Shown: in pieces, positions 43,874 to 52,502 of the stretch | Layout of the letters: every line of letters starts with the position of its first letter | Position numbering within the stretch: the stretch's first letter is position 1 | From: an uncultured Prevotellaceae bacterium | GTDB lineage: Bacteria; Bacteroidota; Bacteroidia; Bacteroidales; Bacteroidaceae | DNA: 64,000 bases | Direction: 5' to 3' | Assembly: GCA_900316975.1 (NCBI GenBank) | Contig: ONFA01000007.1 | Coordinates: 1-64,000 of the forward strand | The notes under the pieces: model-generated | Told to the model about the DNA's origin: nothing | Seen by the model: only the letters and a program-made list of their open reading frames with translations | Database searches by the model: none | Position numbers and translations under genes: made by a program

Positions 43874-44932
43874 CTATTCATAAAATCTTGCATACCATTC
43901 TGCAAAGGCTCTTAAACCCTCCCGTAAAGATGTCGAGGGCTTAAATCCAAAGTCACGTTCCAATGCCGAAGTGTCGGCGTAAGTGGTTGGCACATCACCT
44001 GGTTGCATGGGAACCAGTTTTTTGTGAGCATCGAAGTCATAATCCCCTGGCAACACTTTCGCACGAATCAATTCCTGTTGCAGAATGTCCACGAAGTTCA
44101 GCAAGTTCTCGGGATTGTTATTACCGATGTTATACACCGCATAAGGAGGCAGTGGCAATCCGTCCTCTCCTTGCTTCTTCTCTGGTGCTCCCTGCATGAT
44201 GCGCACCACACCCTCTACGATGTCATCCACAAACGTGAAGTCGCGCATGCAGTTACCATAGTTGAAAATCTGGATGGTGTCACCCTTCACCAATTTATTC
44301 GTGAAACCGAAATACGCCATGTCTGGACGACCTGCTGGACCATAGACGGTGAAGAAGCGCAAACCCGTTGATGGGATGTTGTAAAGTTTACTGTAGGCAT
44401 GTGCCATCAGTTCATTGCTCTTCTTCGTGGCGGCATAGAGACTCACGGGATTGTCCACCTTGTCATCGGTAGAGTATGGCACTTTCTTGTTCGAGCCATA
44501 CACACTCGACGAACTGGCATACACCAGATGCTCCACAGGATGATTGCGGCAAGCCTCCAAGATGTTATAGAACCCAATCAGGTTGGACTGGATGTAAGCA
44601 TCAGGATTTGTGATGCTGTAACGCACACCAGCCTGTGCAGCGAGGTTCACCACCACTGCTGGCTTGTACTGCTCGAAGATGCTGTCAATCGTTGCCTTGT
44701 CGGCAATGTCGCCTTTGACAAATTGATAATTGACACCTTCTGGCTTGGCTGCCTCCAACTCTTTCAATCTGTACTCCTTCAGACTCACATCATAGTAGTC
44801 ATTCATGTTGTCGATGCCCACAATCGTGGCACCCTTCACATCCTTAAACAGACGTTTCACCAGGTTCGAACCGATGAACCCTGCCGAACCAGTCACAAGA
44901 ATTGCCTTGCTATCTAAACTAATCTTCTCCAT
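43874..44932 (-). CDS. UDP-glucuronate 4-epimerase-like sugar epimerase
   Basis: An NAD-dependent short-chain epimerase of 352 residues. The Rossmann motif is TGSAGFIG (G15, G18, G21), the catalytic pair is the serine of SSSSVYG and Tyr/Lys of YAATKK, and the substrate region GIDNMNDYYDVSLKEYRL is the hallmark of UDP-glucuronate/UDP-galacturonate 4-epimerases, as is RFFTVYGPAGRPDMA. It interconverts UDP-GlcA and UDP-GalA. It lies 74 bp after the nucleotidyltransferase gene and two genes after a galacturonokinase-like gene, making a three-step uronate activation set. UDP-glucose 4-epimerase is a less likely alternative. Confidence 0.88.
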   Translation of the reverse strand: MEKISLDSKAILVTGSAGFIGSNLVKRLFKDVKGATIVGIDNMNDYYDVSLKEYRLKELEAAKPEGVNYQFVKGDIADKATIDSIFEQYKPAVVVNLAAQAGVRYSITNPDAYIQSNLIGFYNILEACRNHPVEHLVYASSSSVYGSNKKVPYSTDDKVDNPVSLYAATKKSNELMAHAYSKLYNIPSTGLRFFTVYGPAGRPDMAYFGFTNKLVKGDTIQIFNYGNCMRDFTFVDDIVEGVVRIMQGAPEKKQGEDGLPLPPYAVYNIGNNNPENLLNFVDILQQELIRAKVLPGDYDFDAHKKLVPMQPGDVPTTYADTSALERDFGFKPSTSLREGLRAFAEWYARFYE

Positions 44933-45006
44933 AATCTTCTTACTATTTCACATTCACACTAATTGTATTTTATAATACTATACCTTTCTATTTTTTTGAA
45001 CACGAA

Positions 45007-45738
45007 TCATCCGAATCTCCTCACAGCCTCCTCATACGTGTCCAGACTGCCGATGTCGAACCGTCCTGCCGACATCTTCCACGCATGCATCGCCGTGTGC
45101 TCCACCATGTAATGCGCCAGATTGCCCGGTGCATCCTTTCCACACCCGTTCTCCACAGAGTGACGTACCAATTCGAGGTCCTTCTTCTTATAGATATAGA
45201 AAGGAGGCACAGCCCAATGCGACTTCGGCACCTGCGGCTTCTCTTCCATGCCCAGCACCTTCATCTCCGCATCCAGTTCCACCACACCCGTGCGTTGCAG
45301 TTTCGTCAATTCTGGCTGATTGTGGCACATGATGCACGAGGTTCCCTTCTCTTTCGCAAAATCCACAAACTCCTGAAACGAGAAGAACAGCAGGTTGTCA
45401 GCAGCCACCACCAGCATATCATCATCTATCTGCAACTTCTGCATCGCATACAGCAAGTCACACACCGCACCCAACCTCGTCTCATTCGTCTCCGTCCCAT
45501 CATCCACAATCGTAATGGGCTTCACATAGCGCATTTCCTTCTTCCATTCCTCAAAAATCGGAGCAAACTTATGGTTCGTGATGACGATGTGCTCGTCAAT
45601 CTCATCAATTCCATCAATATCATCCAACATCCTGCCAAGAATAGTATTCTCCCCTATCCTCAGCAATGGTTTCGGAAAGTTCTTGGTCAACTCTCCCAAC
45701 CTCGTGGCATATCCTGCCGCAATCACTAGATTTTTCAT
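45007..45738 (-). CDS. Sugar-1-phosphate nucleotidyltransferase
   Basis: A 243-residue enzyme with the nucleotide signature AAGYATRLGELTKNFPKPLL (residues 7-26) and metal-binding aspartate in VVAADNLLFF, like RmlA/GalU-type transferases. With the kinase two genes upstream and the UDP-uronate epimerase downstream, it most likely makes UDP-galacturonate (or UDP-glucuronate) from the sugar-1-phosphate; this is an inference from context. Its ribosome site (AGAGGGTCTT) is provided by the end of the DUF559 cassette that lies directly upstream. Removing the cassette would let the kinase stop overlap this ATG. Confidence 0.82.
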   Translation of the reverse strand: MKNLVIAAGYATRLGELTKNFPKPLLRIGENTILGRMLDDIDGIDEIDEHIVITNHKFAPIFEEWKKEMRYVKPITIVDDGTETNETRLGAVCDLLYAMQKLQIDDDMLVVAADNLLFFSFQEFVDFAKEKGTSCIMCHNQPELTKLQRTGVVELDAEMKVLGMEEKPQVPKSHWAVPPFYIYKKKDLELVRHSVENGCGKDAPGNLAHYMVEHTAMHAWKMSAGRFDIGSLDTYEEAVRRFG

Positions 45739-45740
45739 AA

Positions 45741-46170
45741 GACCCTCTAAATCTCCCTGTTTAGGGAGACTTTTAGTTTGTTAATCATATTGTCCGTATC
45801 AAATAATACTTCTTCATTGGTGAACCTGATTACTTGATATCCTTCGCTCTCAAGCCACGCCGTACGAATAACATCACTTTTTTGTTGTTCTTCTGTAAAA
45901 TGGTATTCCCCGTCTATTTCTACAATCAATTTGCTCTTCCGAAAAAGAAAATCCACAATATAATCCCCGATGACATGCTGTCTCAGGCATCTCTGTCCCA
46001 TACCTTTTCCTTTTACTATAGCCCAGAACACACTCTCGGCCTCTGTCATGTTCCGACGATTATTCCTTGCATTCTCTTTCAGCAATTCATAATCCATCGA
46101 ATCCGCCGTCATCCATTTTCTCTCCATACATCTCGATGTTTCTCCCCTAAACAGGGGAGTTAGAGGGGTC
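45741..46170. mobile_element. 430-bp DUF559 cassette bounded by inverted repeats
   Basis: The ends are imperfect inverted repeats of about 33 bp. The left end (45741-45774) reads GACCCTCTAAATCTCCCTGT and the complement of the right end (46170-46138) reads GACCCCTCTAACTCCCCTGT; both continue TTAGGG(G)AGA. Each end also contains its own small hairpin, CTCCC-TGTTTA-GGGAG. Only the DUF559 gene lies inside. The left repeat supplies the gene's last codons (SLNREI), and the right repeat supplies the last residues and stop of the kinase gene (DPSNSPV). Deleting 45741-46170 joins GTG to TTATGA, so the kinase would end at a TGA that overlaps the nucleotidyltransferase ATG (ATGA). No transposase is present. 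Confidence 0.7.
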
Positions 46171-46190
46171 CACAAACCTCGCTCCATCAT
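45747..46190 (-). CDS. DUF559 (Vsr-like) nuclease-fold protein
   Basis: A small protein of the restriction-endonuclease-like fold. The core is LLKENARNNRRNMTEAESVF, then GDYIVDFLFRKSKLIVEIDG with the D...E-x-D arrangement of the nuclease site, and SEGYQVIRFTNEEVL. The long frame starts at 46190 inside the kinase gene. Better starts are ATG at 46127, 46112 or 46097, the last giving MDYELLKENAR, the usual beginning of the family. DUF559 proteins are related to the very short patch repair nuclease; no activity has been established for most. The gene is the only content of an inverted-repeat-bounded cassette, so it may act in the cassette's own spread. Confidence 0.85.
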   Translation of the reverse strand: MMERGLWTPLTPLFRGETSRCMERKWMTADSMDYELLKENARNNRRNMTEAESVFWAIVKGKGMGQRCLRQHVIGDYIVDFLFRKSKLIVEIDGEYHFTEEQQKSDVIRTAWLESEGYQVIRFTNEEVLFDTDNMINKLKVSLNREI

Positions 46191-47310
46191 CCGGCTTCAC
46201 GAAATAGCACTTGAATGTCTTTTCGTATTCGGGGAATTGATCCAGGTATCGCGCCGTCAGTTCTTTCTCAATCTGCTCCTTGTAGGCAGGATCGACCATC
46301 GCGATGCAGGCACCTTTGAAACCAGCCCCACTGAAACGTCCGCCCCAGATGCCAGGCAACGTGCGCATAATTTCATAGATGGCAATCAGTTCAGGACTTC
46401 CACACTCATAGTTATGGATAGAACTCTCACACGAATCGAAACTCAGTTTGCCAAACAACTTCAAGTTGCCCGTTTCCCATGCCGTCACACCCTGACGCAC
46501 ACGGCGGTACTCAGAATAGAAATGTTCCGCCCGACGGGCAAAACGAGCAGGCATCGCAATCCGCGTCTTCTCGAATGTCGCCTTCGGAATATCGCGCAAG
46601 AACGTCTTGTCAAACGTCTTCAACGGTTGCTCCGTATATGCCAACATATTCCATGCCGCCGTCTTGCACTCATACACACGCAAGTTATAATCACTGTTCA
46701 CCAACGAACGAGTCAACCCCGAAAAGAAGATGCCCAATTCAAAGTCCGGCATCTCCGGATTCTTCCTGATGATGCGGTACTCATTGCTGTCACAATCCAG
46801 AAACAACAACCCATCCTTCTTGCCCAATGCGATACACGCCTGATCCAACAAACCGTTGTTCAGTCCGATGTACTCACGTTCCGCCTCCGAAGCAATCTGC
46901 ACCACCTCAAAAGGCTGCAACGTGATGCCATTCGCCTTGGCAAACGCCATCACATACGCGATTAGCACCGCAGCACTCGATGACAATCCACCTACAGGCA
47001 GACTTCCCTGAATCACCCCCTCAATGCCCTGCTTCAACTCAAACCGTTTCCGCAACGCATACTTCGCACCACGGGCATAGTCGCCCCAGTGATGCTCCTT
47101 CACCTGTGTCGGTGCATCAATGTCAAAATCCACCTCACCCTCAAACGAACGAGAAACCAAATGTACATGTCCATCCTCCCTCACGTTGAACCACAAGTCC
47201 ACACCTTTATTGATTGCAAAACCCGTCACCAATCCATGCTGATGATCCACATGTGCCCCCAATGGACACACACGATAGGGCGAAAAAATATGATACTGAT
47301 ACATTTCCAT
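46147..47310 (-). CDS. Galacturonokinase-like GHMP kinase
   Basis: A 387-residue GHMP-family sugar kinase. Galactokinases carry GEHTDY at the sugar site; here the motif is SPYRVCPLGAHVDHQHG (residues 10-26), as I recall it from plant galacturonokinase, along with FEGEVDFDID and WGDYARGAKYAL, also shared with the plant enzyme. The ATP loop PVGGLSSSAA (105-114) and the late motif GGRFSGAGFKGACIA are intact. The expected product is galacturonate-1-phosphate. The last seven residues (DPSNSPV) and the stop come from the end of the DUF559 cassette; the native protein probably ended one or two residues after GARFV. A promoter lies 28 bp upstream, divergent from malQ. Confidence 0.85.
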   Translation of the reverse strand: MEMYQYHIFSPYRVCPLGAHVDHQHGLVTGFAINKGVDLWFNVREDGHVHLVSRSFEGEVDFDIDAPTQVKEHHWGDYARGAKYALRKRFELKQGIEGVIQGSLPVGGLSSSAAVLIAYVMAFAKANGITLQPFEVVQIASEAEREYIGLNNGLLDQACIALGKKDGLLFLDCDSNEYRIIRKNPEMPDFELGIFFSGLTRSLVNSDYNLRVYECKTAAWNMLAYTEQPLKTFDKTFLRDIPKATFEKTRIAMPARFARRAEHFYSEYRRVRQGVTAWETGNLKLFGKLSFDSCESSIHNYECGSPELIAIYEIMRTLPGIWGGRFSGAGFKGACIAMVDPAYKEQIEKELTARYLDQFPEYEKTFKCYFVKPDDGARFVDPSNSPV

Positions 47311-47337
47311 ACGGCATTCCGTTTTTCAATTTGAGTA

Positions 47338-47345
47338 CAAAGATA
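47338..47345 (-). promoter_or_regulatory. -7 box of the uronate activation genes
   Basis: TATCTTTG on the minus strand, 27 bp before the kinase ATG, with a TTCG box 21 bp upstream. Confidence 0.55.
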
Positions 47346-47466
47346 CGGTTTTTAAATTCATTTTCACGAACGAACACCTATAAAATCGTGATTCACGACA
47401 GACTTTCTTCGTGTTCAGTCCAACAATCAACAATAATGGCACAAGTTTCACTTTTTGAAGTGGATG

Positions 47467-47498
47467 TTTGGAAGATTGACGGAAAAAACATACCTTTG
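47467..47498 (+). promoter_or_regulatory. Promoter of malQ
   Basis: TTTG (47467-47470), exactly 20 bp, TACCTTTG (47491-47498), a full consensus match, 44 bp before the ATG. Confidence 0.7.
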
Positions 47499-47542
47499 CA
47501 GTTGGTTGATGATCAGCAACCATGATAAAACAAGAATGACAA

Positions 47543-50248
47543 ATGAAGATCCAATTCAATATAGAATATCGTACCCGATGGGGAGAGGAATTGCGTGTGC
47601 AGGTGTGGGTTGTGGAAAAACGTGGAAAGAAAGTGGCAATGGAAGAGTTGCCATTGAACACCCAAGAAGGTAAAATCTGGGAAGGGGAAATGACGATAGA
47701 CCCTCTCCAGTTCCCGCAGTTGAAGGGAAGTAATGGCATTGAATACAAATATGCCATGTATCGGGACGGAAAATTGGTTTGGACAGAATGGGAGGTGGCT
47801 CCCCACAAGGTGAAGTTCGACGGCATCACCACCCACTATCTGTTAAGTGACAAATGGCGCCCCATCCCAGAAGACTTACCCCTCTTCTCGTCCGCCTATA
47901 CAGAGTGTGTAGGTGCGGTGCCTGATGGCTGCGATGCTATCGACACACTCTTCTCCTCCACCCTGCAACTGCGTGTGGTGGAGCCTCGGCTGAAGAAGGG
48001 CGAATGGTTGGCGGTGTGTGGCAACACGCCGCAATTAGGCGAATGGCAAAGGGCGAAACGGATGGCACTCATCAACTTGCAGGAATGGGCTGTAAACATT
48101 GACGCGGAGTTGTTGTTTGGCGAAGTGGAATATAAATATGTAGTGGTGGATGCAAGAAATAACATCTTGCGCTGGGAGGATGGCGAGAACCGCAAACTGC
48201 GCTGTCTGAAACTGGAAGCCAAGCAAATGTGGGTGAAGACGGATGAGCGATTGGCATTGAGTGGTGACAGCTGGAAGGTGGCCGGTGTGGTGATTCCTGT
48301 GTTCTCTTTGCGTTCAGCCAAGAGTTATGGCGTGGGTGACTTCGGTGACTTGAAGGCGATGATTCAGTGGGTTGTGAAGACAAAGATGCATGCTATCCAG
48401 ATATTGCCCATCAACGACACAAGCACGATGGGCACTTGGCAAGATTCATACCCATATAATGCCATCTCGGTGTTTGCGTTGCATCCGCTCTACTGTGATT
48501 TGAATGCATTGCCACGACTGAAGGACCGTCTGTCGATGGAGAAGTTCATGATGAGACAGCAACGAGTGAATGCGCTGAAGGAGATGGACTATGAGCAGGT
48601 GATTGCCCTGAAAATGGAGTATCTGCGGATGGCGTATGTCCAGGAGGGAAAGGATGTGTTGGAAGAGAAGGAATACAAACAATTCTTTGAGGACAACAAG
48701 GATTGGCTCGTTCCGTATGCGGCATTCTGCTATTTGAGAGATAAGTACAAGACTGCGGAGTTTGGGAAATGGCCTCTATACAATATATTTAATAAGAAGG
48801 AGGTGGAGAAACTTGTTGCCAAGGACTGCGAGTCTTACGAACAGGTGGCGTTTTTCTACTATATGCAGTATCAGTTGCACAAGCAGTTGTTGGCAGTAAG
48901 GACGGAAGCGCGAAAGCAGGGAGTCATCATCAAGGGCGACATTCCGATTGGCATTTCGCGCGACAGCGTGGAAGCATGGTCGGAGCCTCATCTGTTCAAT
49001 CTGGACGAACAAGCGGGAGCACCGCCTGACGACTTCTCGAAGAACGGTCAGAACTGGGGCTTCCCCACCTACAACTGGGAGGCTATGGCGAAGGAGGGTT
49101 ATCGGTGGTGGATCAGACGGTTCCAGAAGATGGCTGAGTATTTCGATGCTTACAGGATTGACCATGTGCTGGGATTCTTCCGCATTTGGGACATTCCTAT
49201 GCATTCTGTGCATGGACTGTTGGGACAGTTCTCCCCATCCTTGCCAATGACGGTGGATGAGATTGAGAGTTATGGCATGCGTTTCAATGCGGAATACATG
49301 ACACGCCCATACATCACAGACGAGACTTTGGAAAAGATTTTTGGCTATCGTGCCGACTTGGTGAAAGCCATCTATCTGAAGCCCCGCACGGACGGAAGGT
49401 ATGACCTGAAGGACGAGTATGCCAGCCAACGAAAGATAGAGGCAGCCTTTGCAGGCAAGACGGACGAGGACAGCATTACCTTGAGAGACGGGTTATATGA
49501 CTTGTCATCGTGTGTGCTCTTCATTCCTGACAGGAAACACCCAGAGATGTACCATCCACGCATCTCGGCACAAAAGGATTTTGTGTACGACTCACTGCTG
49601 TTGCATGAAAAGGATGCGTTTAACTGTTTATACAATGACTATTTCTACCATCGACATAACAAGTTCTGGTATGACGAGGCGATGAAGAAGTTGCCCATTC
49701 TGACACAATCGACACGAATGCTGGTGTGTGCCGAGGATCTCGGTATGGTGCCAGAGAGTGTAGGATGGGTGATGAATGACCTCAAGATGTTGTCGTTGGA
49801 AATCCAAACGATGCCGAAGTCGCCTTATCTGCAATTCGGACATCTATGGGAAAATCCTTACCGTTCGGTGGCGACCATCTCCACGCATGATATGCCCCCT
49901 CTGCGTCAATGGTGGGACGAGGACACGGAACGAACACAGCAATTTTACAACAATGCCCTGTACAAGGACGGCACTGCCCCCCACCCTGCACCGGGATGGC
50001 TATGTAAGGAAATCGTTTCATCACATTTGTTCTGCCCTTCAGCACTGACGTTGCTGTCGTTGCAGGACTGGTTGTCGATGGATGAAGAACTGAGACTGCC
50101 CGACCCGAACGGGGAGAGAATCAACATACCCGCTAAACCACGGCATTATTGGCGCTACAGGATGCACCTGACCATTGAACAACTAATGGAGGCGAAGCGA
50201 TTCAATGAGTTGGTGAAGGAATTGGTGGAGAATTCGGGAAGAGGGTAG
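47543..50248 (+). CDS. malQ: 4-alpha-glucanotransferase (GH77) with two CBM20 domains
   Basis: A cytoplasmic disproportionating enzyme that transfers maltooligosaccharide units, needed for starch and glycogen use. Two N-terminal starch-binding CBM20 domains (about 1-95 and 130-235) precede the GH77 barrel (about 255-890). Catalytic residues are D540 in RIDHVLGFF (nucleophile), E731 in VCAEDLG (acid/base) and the Asp in STHDMPPLRQWW. The 901-residue two-CBM20 layout is typical of Bacteroidetes and plant DPE2 enzymes. A consensus promoter precedes it and a seven-unit heptamer array follows. Confidence 0.95.
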   Translation: MKIQFNIEYRTRWGEELRVQVWVVEKRGKKVAMEELPLNTQEGKIWEGEMTIDPLQFPQLKGSNGIEYKYAMYRDGKLVWTEWEVAPHKVKFDGITTHYLLSDKWRPIPEDLPLFSSAYTECVGAVPDGCDAIDTLFSSTLQLRVVEPRLKKGEWLAVCGNTPQLGEWQRAKRMALINLQEWAVNIDAELLFGEVEYKYVVVDARNNILRWEDGENRKLRCLKLEAKQMWVKTDERLALSGDSWKVAGVVIPVFSLRSAKSYGVGDFGDLKAMIQWVVKTKMHAIQILPINDTSTMGTWQDSYPYNAISVFALHPLYCDLNALPRLKDRLSMEKFMMRQQRVNALKEMDYEQVIALKMEYLRMAYVQEGKDVLEEKEYKQFFEDNKDWLVPYAAFCYLRDKYKTAEFGKWPLYNIFNKKEVEKLVAKDCESYEQVAFFYYMQYQLHKQLLAVRTEARKQGVIIKGDIPIGISRDSVEAWSEPHLFNLDEQAGAPPDDFSKNGQNWGFPTYNWEAMAKEGYRWWIRRFQKMAEYFDAYRIDHVLGFFRIWDIPMHSVHGLLGQFSPSLPMTVDEIESYGMRFNAEYMTRPYITDETLEKIFGYRADLVKAIYLKPRTDGRYDLKDEYASQRKIEAAFAGKTDEDSITLRDGLYDLSSCVLFIPDRKHPEMYHPRISAQKDFVYDSLLLHEKDAFNCLYNDYFYHRHNKFWYDEAMKKLPILTQSTRMLVCAEDLGMVPESVGWVMNDLKMLSLEIQTMPKSPYLQFGHLWENPYRSVATISTHDMPPLRQWWDEDTERTQQFYNNALYKDGTAPHPAPGWLCKEIVSSHLFCPSALTLLSLQDWLSMDEELRLPDPNGERINIPAKPRHYWRYRMHLTIEQLMEAKRFNELVKELVENSGRG

Positions 50249-50265
50249 ATGAAGACCCATCGGGG

Positions 50266-50314
50266 AGTTAAGAGTTAAGAGTTAAGAGTTGAGGGGTGAG
50301 AGTTTGGAGTTTAT
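50266..50314. repeat. Seven-unit heptamer array after malQ
   Basis: AGTTAAG three times, then AGTTGAG, GGGTGAG, AGTTTGG, AGTTTAT, in exact 7-bp register from 50266 to 50314. Only one arm is present here, with no inverted partner. It ends 17 bp before the DUF5715 gene. Confidence 0.85.
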
Positions 50315-50331
50315 AGTATGGAAAGATAAAG

Positions 50332-51123
50332 ATGGAGAAAAATAAGAACAAGTATAGTCAGTGGACGTTCATCGCGGTGTTTGTGGCAGTGATGGGACTG
50401 TTTACGGGTATCAAATACACTTTTGGCATTGAGGTGCCAATGAGAGAGATGCCCAAGAAGGTTGAGACAAATGCCTTGCCGAGCAAGATGGTGAAGGGAA
50501 AACAGGGCGGACTTAAGATGGTAAACATAATCGAGAATAAGGTATACCGCCACATCAGAGGGGTGTGGAGTTATGCTGAGAGTTTTCCTGACAGTCAGAA
50601 TGTGCAGATTGTGGCAGCACAGGAGTATGGCATCACACCTGTGAGGAACAGGAAGGAGGCGGAAATGCTGGTGAAACGCCATGAGTTGGTCAACATCTGC
50701 CACTCTCCTTTTTATTCAATAGATTCCCTCACCCACTCCATTCCCTATCTGGTGCCAAGAGCACAACATCTGTTGAATACTATCTGCCTGAATTTTATTG
50801 ATTCGTGCCAAGTGAAGGGGCTCCCCATCCACTTGCCCATTGTCACCTCGGTGTTGCGCACTACGGACGATGTGTCGAACCTGCAACGAGGGAACAGAAA
50901 TGCCACGACGAACTCCTGCCATTGCTATGGCACGACAGTGGACATAGCCTACAACAAATTCATGCCGATAACAGGCACGTATGAGCCGCGGTCAGCATTG
51001 CTCAGATGGAACGAGCCCATGAAGCAAGTACTGTCAGAAGTGCTGCGCGACCTGAGAGAAGATGGTCAATGCTATGTGAAATACGAACGGAAACAGGGGT
51101 GCTTTCATCTCACTTGCAGGTGA
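50332..51123 (+). CDS. DUF5715 family membrane-anchored protein
   Basis: A 263-residue protein with one N-terminal membrane helix (FIAVFVAVMGLFTGI, residues 13-27) and an extracytoplasmic domain. The C-terminal half contains TTDDVSNLQRGNRNATTNSC, then YGTTVDIAYNKF and a final CFHLT. The D and two H/C positions recall zinc D-Ala-D-Ala peptidases of the M15 type, so cell-wall work is possible but unproven. It follows malQ and ends with a 14-bp tail-to-tail overlap with the convergent methyltransferase gene, with no terminator between them. Confidence 0.8.
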   Translation: MEKNKNKYSQWTFIAVFVAVMGLFTGIKYTFGIEVPMREMPKKVETNALPSKMVKGKQGGLKMVNIIENKVYRHIRGVWSYAESFPDSQNVQIVAAQEYGITPVRNRKEAEMLVKRHELVNICHSPFYSIDSLTHSIPYLVPRAQHLLNTICLNFIDSCQVKGLPIHLPIVTSVLRTTDDVSNLQRGNRNATTNSCHCYGTTVDIAYNKFMPITGTYEPRSALLRWNEPMKQVLSEVLRDLREDGQCYVKYERKQGCFHLTCR

Positions 51124-52471
51124 AAAGACGACGGGCGATGATTTCCACCACATCTACATTGACGGCATTGCCGAGTGCTTTGAATTTCTGCACTCGGGAG
51201 AGGTTACCGTAATCGAGTTCCTGCATCGACTGGATACGTGCTGCCTCATTGTGTGAGATGTAACGTCCCCAACGGAAATCATCAAGAGTATAAGGATGCC
51301 CCTTCTTGTCCACCGCCCCATCGGGAGGATAAGGGACAAAAGGAAGGATGGGGGTGGCAGTAGTGCACAACGTGATGGTGGGCACATAATTCATCGAACG
51401 AACACGAATGCCCGAGGGCCGCAGTTGAATGACGTGGTGCCGAAAATCCCAATCCTGATTGGTGCTCCATTCAAGCATACGCTGTGTGCGAGGGAACTTC
51501 CTGATTTTCTTCAACCACGGGTCAATCCAATCTTTGTGTCGTTGATAGAGGTCTCTGTTCTGCCGAATAAGCACTTTCTTGAACTCTGGATAAGTCTCCT
51601 CGTATTTCGTTTTCTGCATATAGAATGGGAGGTCTGCAACAAGTTCCTCTCGGGTCGCACCCTCCAGCACTTTTCCATAAGCCCCCCGACGACCACGCAA
51701 CCGTTCAAGCGGTTGGAAAGCCGGAGGCGTGTCCTCAAACTCATAATCAGCACCGAATTCCATTGTGAAGATACAGTGCGAAGGCATATAACCATCCCGA
51801 CGGGTCACATTATAGACAAACTCCTGCCAGGCATCAAATACAGGATGCAGTCCCTGACGGACAGGCTGAACCCTATCATGGTCTGTCATATCAACAATGG
51901 TACGCACATCGCTCACAACATCTTTCTTCGGACGGACAAAATGGAACTTGTGCATGCCGCTGACACCCTGTTCATCGCGCAATATGCCCACGATATAGAA
52001 ACGGGGACGGTGCTGAGGAATGCCAAAGTCATGGGGCGAATAGATGTGAGAACGGATGTCATAACCCAACGCATCCAACTTCTGCTGAATCACCTTCCAA
52101 GTGCGTCCCCCATCATGTCCCGGCAAAGCCGACACGTTCTCCAGAAAAATGTATCGGGGATGATGATAACTGAGAATACGACAAATTTCATCAAACAAGT
52201 TGCCACGCCCTAACTCATCGTCAAATCCCTGCTTTTTTCCCGAGAAAGAAAAAGGCTGACATGGGAACCCGCCACACAAAATCTCATGCGGAGGAATCTC
52301 TTCCGCCTTGATTTTGGTGATGTCACCAGCAATGGGAGTATGAGGGAAATTAAGTTGATACAGTTTCTGTAATTTAGGCTGTATCTCAGAGGCAAAGACA
52401 CATTCATGCCCCAAACGGGACAGCGCAAGGTGAAAACCTCCAAGACCAGCAAATAAATCAATAAATCTCAT
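51110..52471 (-). CDS. Orphan DNA (cytosine-5) methyltransferase
   Basis: A C5 methyltransferase of 453 residues from the ATG at 52471; the longer frame to 52561 overlaps the symporter gene and is rejected. Motif I is FIDLFAGLGGFHLAL, motif IV with the catalytic cysteine is GGFPCQPFSFSGKKQGF, motif VI is FLENV and motif VIII is PQHRPRFYIVG. The long stretch between motifs VIII and X is the target recognition domain. No restriction endonuclease gene is nearby. It lies 31 bp after the symporter gene, at the end of what looks like a kinase-symporter-methyltransferase transcript. Confidence 0.93.
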   Translation of the reverse strand: MRFIDLFAGLGGFHLALSRLGHECVFASEIQPKLQKLYQLNFPHTPIAGDITKIKAEEIPPHEILCGGFPCQPFSFSGKKQGFDDELGRGNLFDEICRILSYHHPRYIFLENVSALPGHDGGRTWKVIQQKLDALGYDIRSHIYSPHDFGIPQHRPRFYIVGILRDEQGVSGMHKFHFVRPKKDVVSDVRTIVDMTDHDRVQPVRQGLHPVFDAWQEFVYNVTRRDGYMPSHCIFTMEFGADYEFEDTPPAFQPLERLRGRRGAYGKVLEGATREELVADLPFYMQKTKYEETYPEFKKVLIRQNRDLYQRHKDWIDPWLKKIRKFPRTQRMLEWSTNQDWDFRHHVIQLRPSGIRVRSMNYVPTITLCTTATPILPFVPYPPDGAVDKKGHPYTLDDFRWGRYISHNEAARIQSMQELDYGNLSRVQKFKALGNAVNVDVVEIIARRLFTCK

Positions 52472-52502
52472 ATCGTTCTTTTTCACGCGGAAAATAGTTT
52501 GC

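Noticed and set aside
45007..47310. Ordinary Leloir galactose operon
   Set aside because: The kinase lacks the galactokinase sugar motif, the transferase is RmlA-like rather than GalT-like, and the epimerase has the UDP-glucuronate signature.
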